Assembly (NCBI GenBank): GCA_964019695.1
Contig: OZ026520.1
Coordinates: 27,872,120 to 27,936,119, forward strand
Source of the DNA: Loripinus fragilis
Lineage: Eukaryota; Mollusca; Bivalvia; Lucinida; Lucinidae
Length of the DNA: 64,000 nt
Direction: 5' to 3'
Shown here: one piece after another, positions 45,301-55,774 of the stretch
Numbering within the stretch: position 1 is the stretch's first letter
Layout: each line of letters starts with the position of its first letter
Notes under the pieces: generated by a model
Told to the model about the DNA's origin: nothing
Databases searched by the model: none
Seen by the model: the letters and a program-made list of their open reading frames with translations, nothing else
Translations under genes and position numbers: made by a program

Positions 45301-48300
45301 GAGGCTCTGATCAGACTGCGCATATGCGCAGGCTGATCTGAGGCTTAGCTGGTCGCACATACCGCATTGTTGGAAATCTCGTGTCGCGGCTCAAATACTT
45401 ATTGTATATATGCGCAAAAGCCCCAACAACCCTTTACCTGATAGATACGCCTTTTAACACTTGCCATGTTGATATATTGACACTTTTGTTGCTGCTCCAT
45501 TTGCTTAGTTTGTTTCTTGAGCACTGTAGTTTGGAAACTTAACTTGACTGACCCATAAAATGTATCACAATAACCCGTTTATACCTAATATATCAATTGA
45601 ACGAGTCCATTTCCAGTTTTAGGGTTGTTGTGTGGTATTTTTCATTTTGTTCAAATTTTAAAAGAAACTTCTGTAAGCAAACAGTGGAGAACCTGATCTG
45701 GTTTTGCACTGTTTGCCGATGTCCCACAAAAAGGACGCAATGCTCATATGTGTTAACCTGTTTATGCAAAGCGTCCCATAAAATGGACACTGACAAATAG
45801 TGTAGACTCAGACCACACGTTACAGGAAATGGCATTGATCGTTGTCTGCACCTTTTGAAAATAAAATTCTGCTTTCCTATTTTCTTCAAAGCAATAAAAC
45901 AGTTATGAGTATTTGATTCGTTTACTCTGTAATGATAGTAGTCCACATATTTAACCCTCAATGCGCCAATCGCATCAAAAGTCGTCTGCTTTTCTCGTCT
46001 GCTGAAATATTTAAGAAGCCTCTATGGCAAACCGTACGGACCCAGATAGTAGCAGTCTGTTCTGGCTTCCTGCTGTTTGCTCTATACTTAATGCGTCAGT
46101 AATGCTAGGCAATTATTTGCAGCAGACGACTTCAGCAGACGACAATTTGAAATGTATTTTTTTCTTGGCGCTTTAAGGGTTAAAACTTTAAATATGCTGT
46201 AAATGGGCCAGCACACAAGATTTTGGTACATATCGCATATGCGTAAATGCCTCTAATAAATTTCAATATTTACGTATCCAGCAAAGCTACATATCTACAT
46301 TTTGGTCCGAGCCTTTGTCTACATCCACATTTAGTATATGCAAACAACGATGGCTCGGGTGAGTCTGCGTGCATGCGCAAACTCATCTGAGCCTTCGCTG
46401 CTCGCTGATGTAAAAAGTATCCGGAGAAATCTCGTGCACTAGTCCAACTACGTTTTTTGCAGGCCGATATTTATATACCGGTATGTTGACAATGCCGATG
46501 AGTATTCCAAATACTTTATGCCAAAGGCACCTGTTGAAATGAAAGAGAAAATGAAGACAATGCTTCAAGCATCCGTAGGTATTGTTCATACATACATCCC
46601 TTTCAGCCCAAATATTCATAAATAGGCTAAGTCTGTAACTATGAACATTTTTCGAAAAATACAATTATCTTTTTAAATCATTTGTAAAAATAGAATTAAG
46701 TTATGTTTCCACAATAAATATGTTCAGTACAGCTGAAAACTGCATGGAAAAGTGAGCTATCTTATAAAAACATGTGTTTTGTCTCTTGTTGGTAATTATT
46801 TACGTCCCTCCCATAATTCTAGACAGTTGGTTTTTAACATAAATGCTGTTGTTTTGATAGTGATAATTTGTTAAGATTTACGAAAATGGTAAAATGTTTA
46901 CCTAAATTTGAGTATTTTTACTGTGTTCTTGAAAAATAGAAACATTATTTCTAAAATTAGAAGATCGAAAATTACAGACAATGCAGCTTTAACAAGTATA
47001 TATACTTGTTTTTATCTAACTTGATTAATGCACATTATTGTCACAACATATATACGCGTCAAAATAATTGAAGGACCAAGACTTTCAAACGAGGGTTTAA
47101 GTAGCTGAAACATTTAAATTCTGCAAAACATGGTCCAAGGCTTTCTACTGTTTATGCCCATGACTCAAGAATCGGTGTGGCTGATTTTCATGCCTAATTC
47201 TGCCATAACTGTGTCTCAAATGCACATACCCCCAAAACACACTTTCAAAATGCAGTGGGTGGGGTTAAGAAATTATGTGGTCATTCGAACAGAATGAAAG
47301 TGACATCAAATTAAACTTTGTTTTAAACATTTCAGATTACATGCGAAATATTTCTCCAAGCATTTTCTTTATACTGGAAATCAAACACTTGATCTCTGAA
47401 AATGGAGTTTTGGTATTGTTTTTGTTTTCCCTTCAATAATCAGATTTTCAATCGCTATTCTGTGCACTTGAGTGTTAGAAATATGCCCCGCCTTATTGTA
47501 CAAAAAATGTAACAGACAAACGCTAAAACAAGCGTCTGAACCCATAGTCTGGTCATTATTTCACAGCCAAAACGGGCAATTTTCTCTCAAAAGAAGAGGT
47601 GGGTGATATCGACGGGATTAAATACCATGAAAACATGCAAAAACAGAGATATCAACATCTAAAAGCATTATTTATTCATTTCATGCAGTTCTATAGCCTT
47701 TGTCTCAGACACAAAAAATTATATTCCAAAACAATTAGGTAAAGTTTTAAAATGACACAACACTCATTTCAGTAGCATTATTTTTTTTGCTATTTCACTT
47801 GGCGGTGGGACCTTAAAATTTAGAATAGACAGGAATATTATAATAGATAATATTGGTCCTTCAATTATTTTGAGGAGTATACTTAGAGATTTATGCACAT
47901 TTTGTCCATCCCATATACTTAGAGATTAATGCACATTTTCTCCAACCCGTATACTTAGTGATTAATGCACATTTTGTTCATCCCATATACTAAGAGATTA
48001 GTACACATTTTGTCCAACCCGTATACTTAGAGATCAATGCACATTTTGTTCATCCCATATAGTTAGTGATTAGTGCACATATTGTCCAACCTGTATACTT
48101 AGAAATTAATGCACATTTTGTCCAACCTGTATACTTAGAAATATATGCACATTTTGTCCAACCCTGTATTCTTCGAGATTATGCACATTTTGTCCAACCC
48201 TTAAACTTAGAGATTAATGCACATTTTGTTAAACCAGTGTACTTAGAGATTAATGCACATTAAATGTCCAACTCATATACTTAGAGATTAATGCACATTT

Positions 48301-50282
48301 GTCCAACCCGTATACTTAGAGATTAATGCACATTTTGTCACCCCGTATATCTAGAATTAAATGTACATTTTGTCAAACCCAAATAAGCCAAGCGTCCTTT
48401 TCATGGAACAAAAAGTAAAGACCCAGACCAGACGCCGCAGTATGATCGTGGTCTCTACTTTTTTGCTTATAGAATGTCTTGTTAAAATCTGAATGAAGTA
48501 AAACATCAAATATCCCTTAAATTGAAAATTAACTTGTCAGAAATGTGGTAGTGTGCGGTATTTTCCAGATGAAATGGCGGCGGCCTATGGATTTTATTTT
48601 GGAATCTTTACGCCCACAAATTAAAGTTGAATGCCTGTAGAATTTTGTCTAATTTTGAAAATCAGAAGTATTGGTCGCATTGTCGTTTAGAGAACCGCCA
48701 CAGCGCCCAGACGGATCTTTTCAGTGCCCACAACTTATAGGTTATGAGGCATATAGTTCCGAAACATGACCTGAAGCTAGTCTATCCCTAATGTACTTTG
48801 ACTTAAGCGGTTTCTTTGAGTCACCAGGCATCGAGGTTATAAAACTTGAGTACAGTCGCATATTCAAAATAAAGCGCAATGATTGGCTGTTTGCGGACAC
48901 GTGTCCGCAAGCAGCCAATCATTGCGCTTTATTTTGAGTCTGAGATTGAACTCCAGTTTTATAACCTCGAGGCCAGGATTGTTTTATTAGTTTTACTGTA
49001 TTTCAGGTAGCGGACCGAGCACGCAAACATGGGATCGGACGTCACCCAAGTGAAGAAGTTCACAAGATAGGCTGCGGTGATATACAAGCTATTTCAACTT
49101 TCCTGGGTTCCAAGCCTTATTTGATGGGAGACAACCCTTCTCTGGTACGTACAGCAGTTTTGTTCGAGCTAAGTAGTTCCTAACGTAAATGCATACATAC
49201 ATTATTTAATAAGTTAATATGCACGGAATCCAGTGGGGATATATCTCTAGGATTGTGTTTGTCCCTTCCTAGCCAGCATACAGTCTCAAGCAACTACGTG
49301 TTTCTGCCCACCAGCGAACGGCCATTTAAATGGTGTTTCGCTGGCCCCCTTATGCTTTGTATGTTCTAAGAGAAAGGGAGAGAGAGAGAGCTGGTTGCTT
49401 TACTTTAATTGTGCCCTTGCTGTTCAGTGGCTGTTAGGGCTAAATGTCTTTTCCTCGCGGTGCCATGGATTGATCTGTGATTGTGGCATTTTTGGTTAAA
49501 TATGTTATCACTTACTTTTAGAGTAATGAAAGCTGCATGTTTCGAGATTGATCATTGATATTAATACGTTCGACCTTCATTAAGCTACCATTTGTCATTA
49601 AGATCTTTGTTTTGTCTATTTTTGAGTGGGTGATTAAGACAGATTTTACTGTACATGAATATCAATGCAGCTGGATTGCTCTATTGAAGGAGTTTTGTAC
49701 TTCTTCCTACAGATTATGTTAGGTATTGATAATCACAATAGCTCTACACTTCACTTTGCTTATCGTTATAATTGAGCCGCGACATGTGATTTCCAACAAT
49801 GTAGCATTTTGACAAGTGCAGAATCAGACGAGCCAGTGCAGCCTCCTGTTATGCATAGAATCTCCAAATGCTGTTTAGTTAGTAAGTTAACAGTCATAGA
49901 ATATTCAAGTGACTAGCAAAGGCTCTGATCAAACTGTGCGTATGCACAGGCTGGTCAGAGCCTTTGCTGGTCGCACATACCAGAATGTTGGAAATCTCAT
50001 GTCAAGGCTCATATTTGTAACAATTATTACATACTCGATTTGTACTATTCGCTCAAAGGCCATAGACATATTGCAGGAAACACACCTTACCTTATCTTAC
50101 CCTAATGCTTATGATTTCAGGTGGATTGTTCTCTGTTTGGTGTGATTTCTCAAGTTGTATGTGTACCGATGGAGTTTCCAGAGAGAAAGTTTATCCAAGA
50201 AAAGTGTCCAAATATTATTGACTTTGTTGAACGTATTAAAACTAAATACTGGTCAGACTGGGAGGAACAGTGTCTTTTGTAG
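42198..50282 (+). CDS. faxc: Failed axon connections homolog (FAXC)-like protein, metaxin/GST fold, five exons
   Basis: Five exons join in frame with GT/AG borders: 42198-42350, 44914-45110, 46463-46574, 49007-49144, 50121-50282, giving 253 residues. Visible order: thioredoxin-like N-terminal half (DVVYLHVLPRS, then SPFALKVETWLR, about residues 14-45), a KKGQSPFILLNGEEIPDS block about residues 60-77, helical IARAFLKMIEENTTW ending at Trp117 (codon split between exons 2 and 3), and a GST-C/metaxin-like half with IGRHPSEEV and FLGSKPYLMGDNPSLVDC across the exon 4/5 junction. This is the FAXC family, known for a role in axon development; no enzymatic activity is claimed. The ATG is preceded directly by an in-frame TAA (42195-42197), so the exon cannot extend upstream in frame. 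Vertebrate FAXC has an N-terminal membrane segment and a long C-terminal tail; neither is present here. An unseen upstream exon with a different splice remains possible. A shorter invertebrate paralogue is the simplest reading. Confidence 0.92.
42430..42572 (+). mobile_element. GAGCCGCGACATG MITE, partial, FAXC intron 1
   Basis: Keeps ATGAAATTTCCAACATGTGG and GCCTGCGCATACACGCAGTC. Its 3' third is missing. Confidence 0.75.
43062..44545. repeat. 54-bp minisatellite in FAXC intron 1
   Basis: The phrase CAGCTGGTACAGG recurs every 54 bases. From 43115 to 44465 is exactly 1350 bases, or 25 periods without net indel, plus degenerate edge units. The left half (to about 43740) has the GTTGCAGAATCTGGGACACC variant; the right half has GTTTACAGAAGCTGAAATACC. 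Because 54 is divisible by three, frames stay open on both strands, including 428 codons on the minus strand (43148-44434). No start context, splice signal or signal peptide supports translation. Confidence 0.95.
44675..44815 (+). mobile_element. GAGACGGTTCTTT-hairpin MITE, FAXC intron 1
   Basis: CTCAGCCAAAACATATGTTG, GAGACGGTTCTTTTGAGC, CGCAATTTTAC. Half of the central hairpin is deleted. It ends about 100 bases before exon 2. Confidence 0.75.
44914..45110 (+). CDS. faxc: FAXC-like exon 2
   Basis: Acceptor TTTCAG|GTG and donor CTG|GTATGT. It carries 65 codons plus two bases (TG) that complete a Trp codon with the first G of exon 3. It contains the KKGQSPFILLNGEE block and the linker to the C-terminal helical domain. 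The open frame runs on past the donor to 45153, but the splice gives a better family match. Confidence 0.92.
45156..45392 (-). mobile_element. GAGCCGCGACATG MITE, FAXC intron 2
   Basis: Begins GAGCCGTGACATGTGATTTC 45 bases after the exon 2 donor; ends GAAATCTCGTGTCGCGGCTC. Confidence 0.85.
45955..46192 (+). mobile_element. TTAACCCTTAATGCGCC MITE, FAXC intron 2
   Basis: TTAACCCTCAATGCGCCAAT and GGCGCTTTAAGGGTTAAA ends. The central hairpin of the family is degraded here. Other copies at 59520-59757 and 61873-62068. Confidence 0.8.
46463..46574 (+). CDS. faxc: FAXC-like exon 3
   Basis: Acceptor TTTTTTGCAG|G and donor TCC|GTAGGT; one base plus 37 codons. It encodes PIFIYRYVDNADEYSKYF and a Lys/Met-rich helix (PVEMKEKMKTMLQAS), matching the variable middle segment of FAXC proteins. 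Confidence 0.9.
46630..46993 (+). mobile_element. TTAAAGCTGCATA MITE, FAXC intron 3
   Basis: Starts CTAAGTCTGTAACTATGAAC and ends ACAGACAATGCAGCTTTAA; about 55 bases after the exon 3 donor. Confidence 0.8.
47053..47879 (-). mobile_element. Family A transposon copy 3, FAXC intron 3
   Basis: 827 bp in reverse orientation to the copies at 247 and 1748, ends TACGCGTCAAAATAATTGAA and TTATTTTGAGGAGTA. No transposase. Confidence 0.85.
47880..48375. repeat. 36-bp minisatellite in FAXC intron 3
   Basis: About 14 units of ACTTAGAGATTAATGCACAT plus TTTGTCCAACCCGTAT, starting immediately at the right end of the family A element. A few units carry one- to four-base indels. Confidence 0.88.
48828..48974. 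mobile_element. Hairpin MITE with CGAGGTTATAAAACT ends
   Basis: Outer ends ATCGAGGTTATAAAACTTGA and AGTTTTATAACCTCGAGG. The inner core 48865-48938 is an almost perfect palindrome (AAGCGCAATGATTGGCTGTT and complement around GCGGACACGTGTCCGC). It ends about 33 bases before FAXC exon 4. Confidence 0.85.
49007..49144 (+). CDS. faxc: FAXC-like exon 4
   Basis: Acceptor TATTTCAG|GTA and donor CTG|GTACGT; 46 codons, phase 0 at both ends. It encodes HGIGRHPSEEV and FLGSKPYLMGDNPSL, the most conserved FAXC/metaxin C-terminal motif. A strong hairpin element lies just upstream. Confidence 0.93.
49375..49540 (+). mobile_element. Retroelement tail, GAGAGCTGGTTGCTTTAC family, FAXC intron 4
   Basis: GAGAGAGAGAGCTGGTTGCT and TTCCTCGCGGTGCC match 35760-35890. 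Confidence 0.55.
49774..50010 (-). mobile_element. GAGCCGCGACATG MITE, FAXC intron 4
   Basis: Begins GAGCCGCGACATGTGATTTC and ends CATGTCAAGGCTC; about 110 bases before exon 5 and opposite in orientation to the 3' UTR copy. Confidence 0.85.
50121..50282 (+). CDS. faxc: FAXC-like exon 5 (stop codon)
   Basis: Acceptor GATTTCAG|GTG; 53 codons then TAG. It encodes VDCSLFGVISQV, completing the GST-C motif begun in exon 4, and ends with KTKYWSDWEEQCLL. The long acidic tail of vertebrate FAXC is absent. Confidence 0.92.
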   Translation: MDCSLFGVISQVVCVPMEFPERKFIQEKCPNIIDFVERIKTKYWSDWEEQCLL

Positions 50283-50315
50283 TTCTTGATCTCTCGTTGT
50301 GTTAAAAAATATATT

Positions 50316-50541
50316 GAGCCGTGACATCATGAGATTTCCAACAATGTTGTATGTGCGACCAGCAAAAGCTAAGACCAGCCTGCGCATATGCGCAGTCTGA
50401 TCAAAGCCGTTGCTTGTGGCTTGAATATTCTACTGACCAAACATCATTTGGAGTTTCTAAGTTTAAAAGGAGGCTGCACAGGCTCGTCTGAGTCTGCACT
50501 AGTCAAAATGCCACATTGTTGGAAATCACATGACCCGGCTC
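50316..50541 (+). mobile_element. GAGCCGCGACATG MITE, FAXC 3' UTR
   Basis: Begins GAGCCGTGACATCATGAGAT 34 bases after the stop codon and ends AATCACATGACCCGGCTC. Confidence 0.85.
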
Positions 50542-50582
50542 GATTACATGTTCATGATTTTCAACTGTTTACCAAAATCAAA

Positions 50583-50588
50583 AATAAA
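50583..50588 (+). terminator. Candidate polyadenylation signal of the FAXC-like gene
   Basis: AATAAA 301 bases after the stop codon, followed by a T/G-rich stretch near 50592-50610. It lies about 40 bases past a MITE copy (50316-50541), so the MITE would be inside the 3' UTR. Confidence 0.55.
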
Positions 50589-50589
50589 A

Positions 50590-52130
50590 ACTTTATTTTG
50601 ATGTGATTTCATTTACACATATCTTTTCTTACTTGATCTGACAAGATAATTACAGCATTTTTCCAACATGTGAGTGTGTGTGTGGGGGGCATCTTAAAAT
50701 AATCAGCATTTGCACAGCTACATAGCCTGTTTTCCAGGCGTTAAAACACATATTTCTACATTGGGGTAAAATCTATACCATTGACATAAAGTTAAGCATA
50801 TTGTACTTCCAATGACCAAAAAATGATAAATTCTGATGGTCTAACATAATTTTTTTTTTTACATTAGTCTACCATACTTATTTTGAGTCGAAAACCGAAA
50901 TATTTGTATTCGGAAACATATTCATTGACTCAAAAGAGCGGGTTTTCTGTGTCAACTCACAGTATGCCAAGTGCCAAACTTCGATGCTGTGTACAAACAA
51001 CGAACAGGAAAGGATTAATTTTTCAGACGTTTTAGACCAATGTTCCTTCTAAGTTGTTACATCAAAGTTTGACATGTCAGTCGATTTGGAAAGGAAAATT
51101 TTGAAAGCAAAAATGTACAAATTTTGGTCATGAAATGTGCTAGTAAAATGCAATCAATGCAATAATTTTGTTATTTGACTGTTTAATCTGTTCTCTTTTG
51201 CTGCAAAATATTGCGTGGTGATGTGAAAAGATTCGTTGTGGCATTTACAGACGATAAGATCCAGGAAACAGGATTCCTAGCCATCTTCCAAAATGCAGCC
51301 TAGTCTCAAAGGGCAAAATTCTTCATTATTTAAACCCATTCGAAATCGCCAGAGCCTTACAGCTATGCCAGTGTGATTTAGCAGGGATGCTTATCTGCAA
51401 ACTTTGACAGACAGTCAGCAAAAGCATTGCCGAATTTTGGAGAAAATCAACTATTTGGTTTTCGGAAGTGTTAAGTAGGTACAGTTCGCACGTTCCTATG
51501 ACATCACCAGGATTTGTAGAGTTCTATATTCCTGACTTTTGGATAGTAGAATAACAATACTTTTTTAATGAGCAATAGATAATTTTGTAAAAAATGACAT
51601 TCTGGTTAAAATTAGCAACACAAACAAAATATGCTTTACTGTATGTCATTAGTATATAAAATCTAAGATGTATTACACCATATGGCTAGTCTTCCCTTCT
51701 GTCTCAATTTAACTGATAAATCTTAGCTAAGGTGTGTAAAACCATAGACTTGCTACCTAGAAGGACCAAACCGTTTCTAACTTTAACTGAAAAGATAAGA
51801 CTATTATTTATCAGATTAGTAGCTAGTCTAACAGCTACATTTCAAATCTGTGCTACAAATGAGTTAATATTGCATGGCATCACATTACCTGGTTCCCTAT
51901 ACACAAATACTCTATTTATTCTAACAAAGGAAAATGTATAATTATTTTTAAGTACAATCAATGCAAAAGTAGAATGTTTCAAATATCACAAGAAAAATAA
52001 ATTGAATTTTAGTAAGTTTCATTTGATTTTCTTCGCCTTATTATACCAAAAATGAAGAAAGTTGTTACAAAATATGTTGTCTGCAGTAGTAATAATTAGT
52101 CCTTTAAGGGATAATAGTTATCAAACACTA
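50590..52130. other. Intergenic, no supported gene
   Basis: AT-rich unique-looking sequence. Short random frames only. Confidence 0.4.
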
Positions 52131-52134
52131 GCCT

Positions 52135-52372
52135 AGACACCGAGGTTATAAAACTTTTTTCATGCTCAACTCAACTGAGTATCAAATTTAGCAGGCTCAT
52201 AAATGTTAGAATGCCAACAATTGTAGTTGGCATTTTGACATTTATGAGCGAGATAAATACAACATCTGAGGGTTTGAAACCAAGAAAAGTCTTTATTTTT
52301 CAGTATGAGCAATTGAAATTTTGTGCTCAGTTGAGTTGAGCATGAAAAAAGTTTATAACCTCGGGGCCTGAT
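52135..52372. mobile_element. CGAGGTTATAAAACT-ended palindromic MITE
   Basis: ACCGAGGTTATAAAACTTTT and AAAGTTTATAACCTCGGGGC; arms continue through CATGCTCAACTCAACTGAG. Central ATGCCAACAATTGTAGTTGG palindrome. Same terminal motif as 48828-48974 but a different interior. Confidence 0.8.
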
Positions 52373-52929
52373 GTCAATATATACGCACCAATACCATGTC
52401 CTTGCTTAAATATTACACTTAAACATTGTGAATTTTAACCATTATTAAAGATTCATGATACTGCTCTGGATGCTTGTAAGCAGGTACTAAAGTACTGCCG
52501 CATTAATAAGAAACGCGAAAAATCGACTTTAAGTGCATCTTTTTCCGTTATTTTCTCTTGAACTTTTCGATATGCGGGTAGAAAAAGCTGCAGTATTTTT
52601 TGACAAAATTTTCAACCCGATGTTTTTGCTGTGTTTTACTGTAATTAGATGGAATTTTGGCATATTTTGGCACTTTTCAACGGGGGAGTATTACTGTTGG
52701 TAGAATGGACATAAACTGACCCAGTTTATTAATAATATGCAACGGTTGACTCGTTTCAGGTCAGTGATCCCCGTGTAGGTTATATACTGAACAAAAGTGA
52801 AAACGCTACACCTGAATTGTTTGCCATTTATATATGCAAAATGCTGCAATCCAGTAAAGCAAATGAAAGTAAAGACTGGGTTAATATGCATAAATTAAAT
52901 GTTTACTGATGTTGTCTGGAGGAAGCACA

Positions 52930-53110
52930 TGAAAGTAAGAAAGAGGGCAAAGATCAGGAATCGATACAATCAAGCCCACACCTGCCCCAGGATACCAAAT
53001 GGAAAGTGACAACTTCACAATTAGACATCACAAACGAGAGCCAAGAGGTCAGCCCATTCCGAGCAGGGGACCACAAGGCACCAATAAACAGACGCGCACG
53101 AAAGCATAAC
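52930..53110 (-). mobile_element. Retrotransposon 3' tail inserted in the left arm
   Basis: GATCAGGAATCGATACAATC and AGAGCCAAGAGGTCAGCCC on the plus strand; reverse of the tail at 38795-38945. Confidence 0.65.
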
Positions 53111-54090
53111 AAAAACAAGACAGAAAATGTCATTTAAATGTGACAGGAGTCCAATTTTTCATGTTACGAATTTTAACAGAAATCTCACACAGTTTAGGCC
53201 TTCAGAAATCTACTGCAATCAGATCCGACTGAACGAAATTGTAGTCTTAGACATGTGACAACCAAAAAATATGCGTTGATCGTTTAGAAAAGCAACCTAA
53301 GAAAGCGGGGTTTTCATCAAATAGGTCAAGCTTTAAATTTTAACACTGAAATCTCCGTAGGAAAATCAATGTGTTGCTGCATCTTAGTCTGAGCACATAA
53401 CTGGTCAAGAAATGGTAGGAACAATGTGCTGAGAGGTCTACCTGATTTGGCAAAAGGAAGAAAGTTATCGAAAATCGTGATAAATCGAAGATTACCAAAT
53501 ATTGTCAAAGGGAGACATTTTACATTTTTTTTTACAAATTTGATAAATTCGAAAATTGATTCCTGAGTTTGTTACAAGTGATAATACAGATTTATTGTGA
53601 ATTAAAGCAACACAAGTATGACAAATTCTGATAAGAATAACAATCTTTTTTGTGCATGCGAAATTGCAAAATTCAGTGATAAAGCTTTAAACACAAAAAA
53701 GGAATTAACTCAGACATAAAACGAGACAAATTGGTGGAGCTTCGACGAATCGCTTGCTGGATGTCTTGAAAACATTATTAAGCTTTAGTAAATACTTTTT
53801 GTCCAATGCATTCTTACAAAATATAAAATATTGTAGTATAGCATTTTCACTATTGTTCAGTATAGCATAAAGTGTACCGTACATATACAGTACTGCTGCA
53901 TAAATTAGAATCGATAATAAATGACTTTAGATGTACGTTTTCAAGTTACATCGCATTGAGCATTCAATAATCGTGAATCATTTCAGGCAGTATTTTGACA
54001 AACGATATAAGCTGACATTTTGCTCCATTTTTGCTCTAATAATTCTGATGGTAGAATTTTGGCATTTTATTCCACTAATTGATATCCTGG

Positions 54091-55774
54091 GATATGCCTA
54101 ATCAATTTTGTTAGAAAACTATTATTTCTGCTTAAATGGACCTTATTTTTAGCTGGGTCTCATATATAAGCTATTCAAAGCTCATGTCAATTATGCACTA
54201 ATATAGGTATTAAGGATTCTTGGGTCCATCAAGTTTTGCAAAGGGCCCATAGAAATTTCAAAAGGCCCATTAAAATTATGTAATCTGCATGTATTTGAAT
54301 AGGATATGGGCCATTGGCCCATTTTATGGGCTCGTCATCATTTTGGTCCAGGATTATCCCTGACTTGAGTGTTTCCATTGAAAGCATGTATGTAAGCAGC
54401 TCAAATTAACTAATTACAGATAAAGTTTCCTTTTAAAAGGACAGTTTGCCCAGTTTTCCTCATGAACTACTGCCCTATAATCCCAAGGAAACCATCCAAG
54501 ATTCAATATTCAAGTTTTGATACATTTTAACCTCAGACGGGTCAAAAGTGAGATGAGTAAATGAAGTAACATAAAATTGAAAGATGGGTGAAGTTTCAGG
54601 TTTCTGTTCAACATCAATAACACATTAAGTAATCATTTGATTTAAAATAACCACTACGATCTGAGTAACTATTCACATGCTACTAATTAGACTCGTCCAA
54701 TCTTCGAATCTTCTGAGGTCAAAATTTACCTTTAGATGCACTAATTAAGCATGTATTCTTATCTGATTGGAGATATTATGACCCCTACATGGGGGCCATG
54801 CTTACTGAGAGCTCTGTAACTCCCATTGACCAAAATACACTTTCGATGTAAACTGGCACACAGAGGTAGTGTTTGGTTAGGTAAATGTTTTATATTTTAC
54901 TACTACTCTATTTACCATTCTTATACCAGTCGAGGAATCCTTATCATAAGCTACAAAATCTGCAAAACACACATGCAGTAATCTATCACATTGAAACTTC
55001 ACCGCTCAGATCAGAGTAGGCATCTGTGTAGTACTTTGGTTGTCATTCAATATTAGATAAGGGGAGTACAGTGGCTCATTGTAAGACTGATCAACCTGAG
55101 ATCATTGGGTTGGTGGTTCAAGCATCGCCAGAGATAATCCTACTGTGTTGTGTGCTTTATTTATCTCCTCTGCTTGGTACTATAGTCCTGTTGCAATAAT
55201 AAGAAACGCGAAAATCTGGAATATTATTTTATTACATGCATTTTTCCGAACATGAAGCTCAAATCTGGATTTAGATTATCCTGCAGTGTCAGAAGAAAAT
55301 TGTTTGAAGAATCTACTACCACTGCCCTGACCCCTAATCTCTTGGGAATTTCGACATTTTTAGGCTTTCTGAAAAGCGGGGGGAATTTAAACGGTGTAAC
55401 AGCCATGTGAAGGCCTATATATCTGTACTTGAATTTCTACAGGTGAGTGTCAAAAGCATCACACATTTGAAAATCGTGATTGCTTTGTACATGCTAGTTT
55501 TGTCTTTTAAGCGTTGCCATTCAGTTGATAGTATCGATTCAATCAGCGTAGACACAGATCCAACTGATCTAATACGACCAGTTTGATGTGGGTAAATACT
55601 TTTTGCTATGTTTGTAAAGACATTTCTGCACAAACAGCGTGATGTGGCTATCATGGTCATTTTTATAAAGCAACTTTACAGTGGTAAACGGCCTAAGCAT
55701 TATCAACTACATATGTAATTTTATAGTCAACCATTCATTTTTTGTAATTAATTAATTTGAGCTGTGTACACATA
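54091..55774. other. Spacer between the inverted arms
   Basis: AT-rich. Includes a SINE-like fragment (55075-55195) and an arm-tip-like AATAAGAAACGCGAAAATCT at 55197. No gene. Confidence 0.4.

Noticed and set aside
48066..48263. 65-codon frame with 12-residue repeats
   Set aside because: Product of the 36-bp minisatellite; interrupted by indels in neighbouring units.
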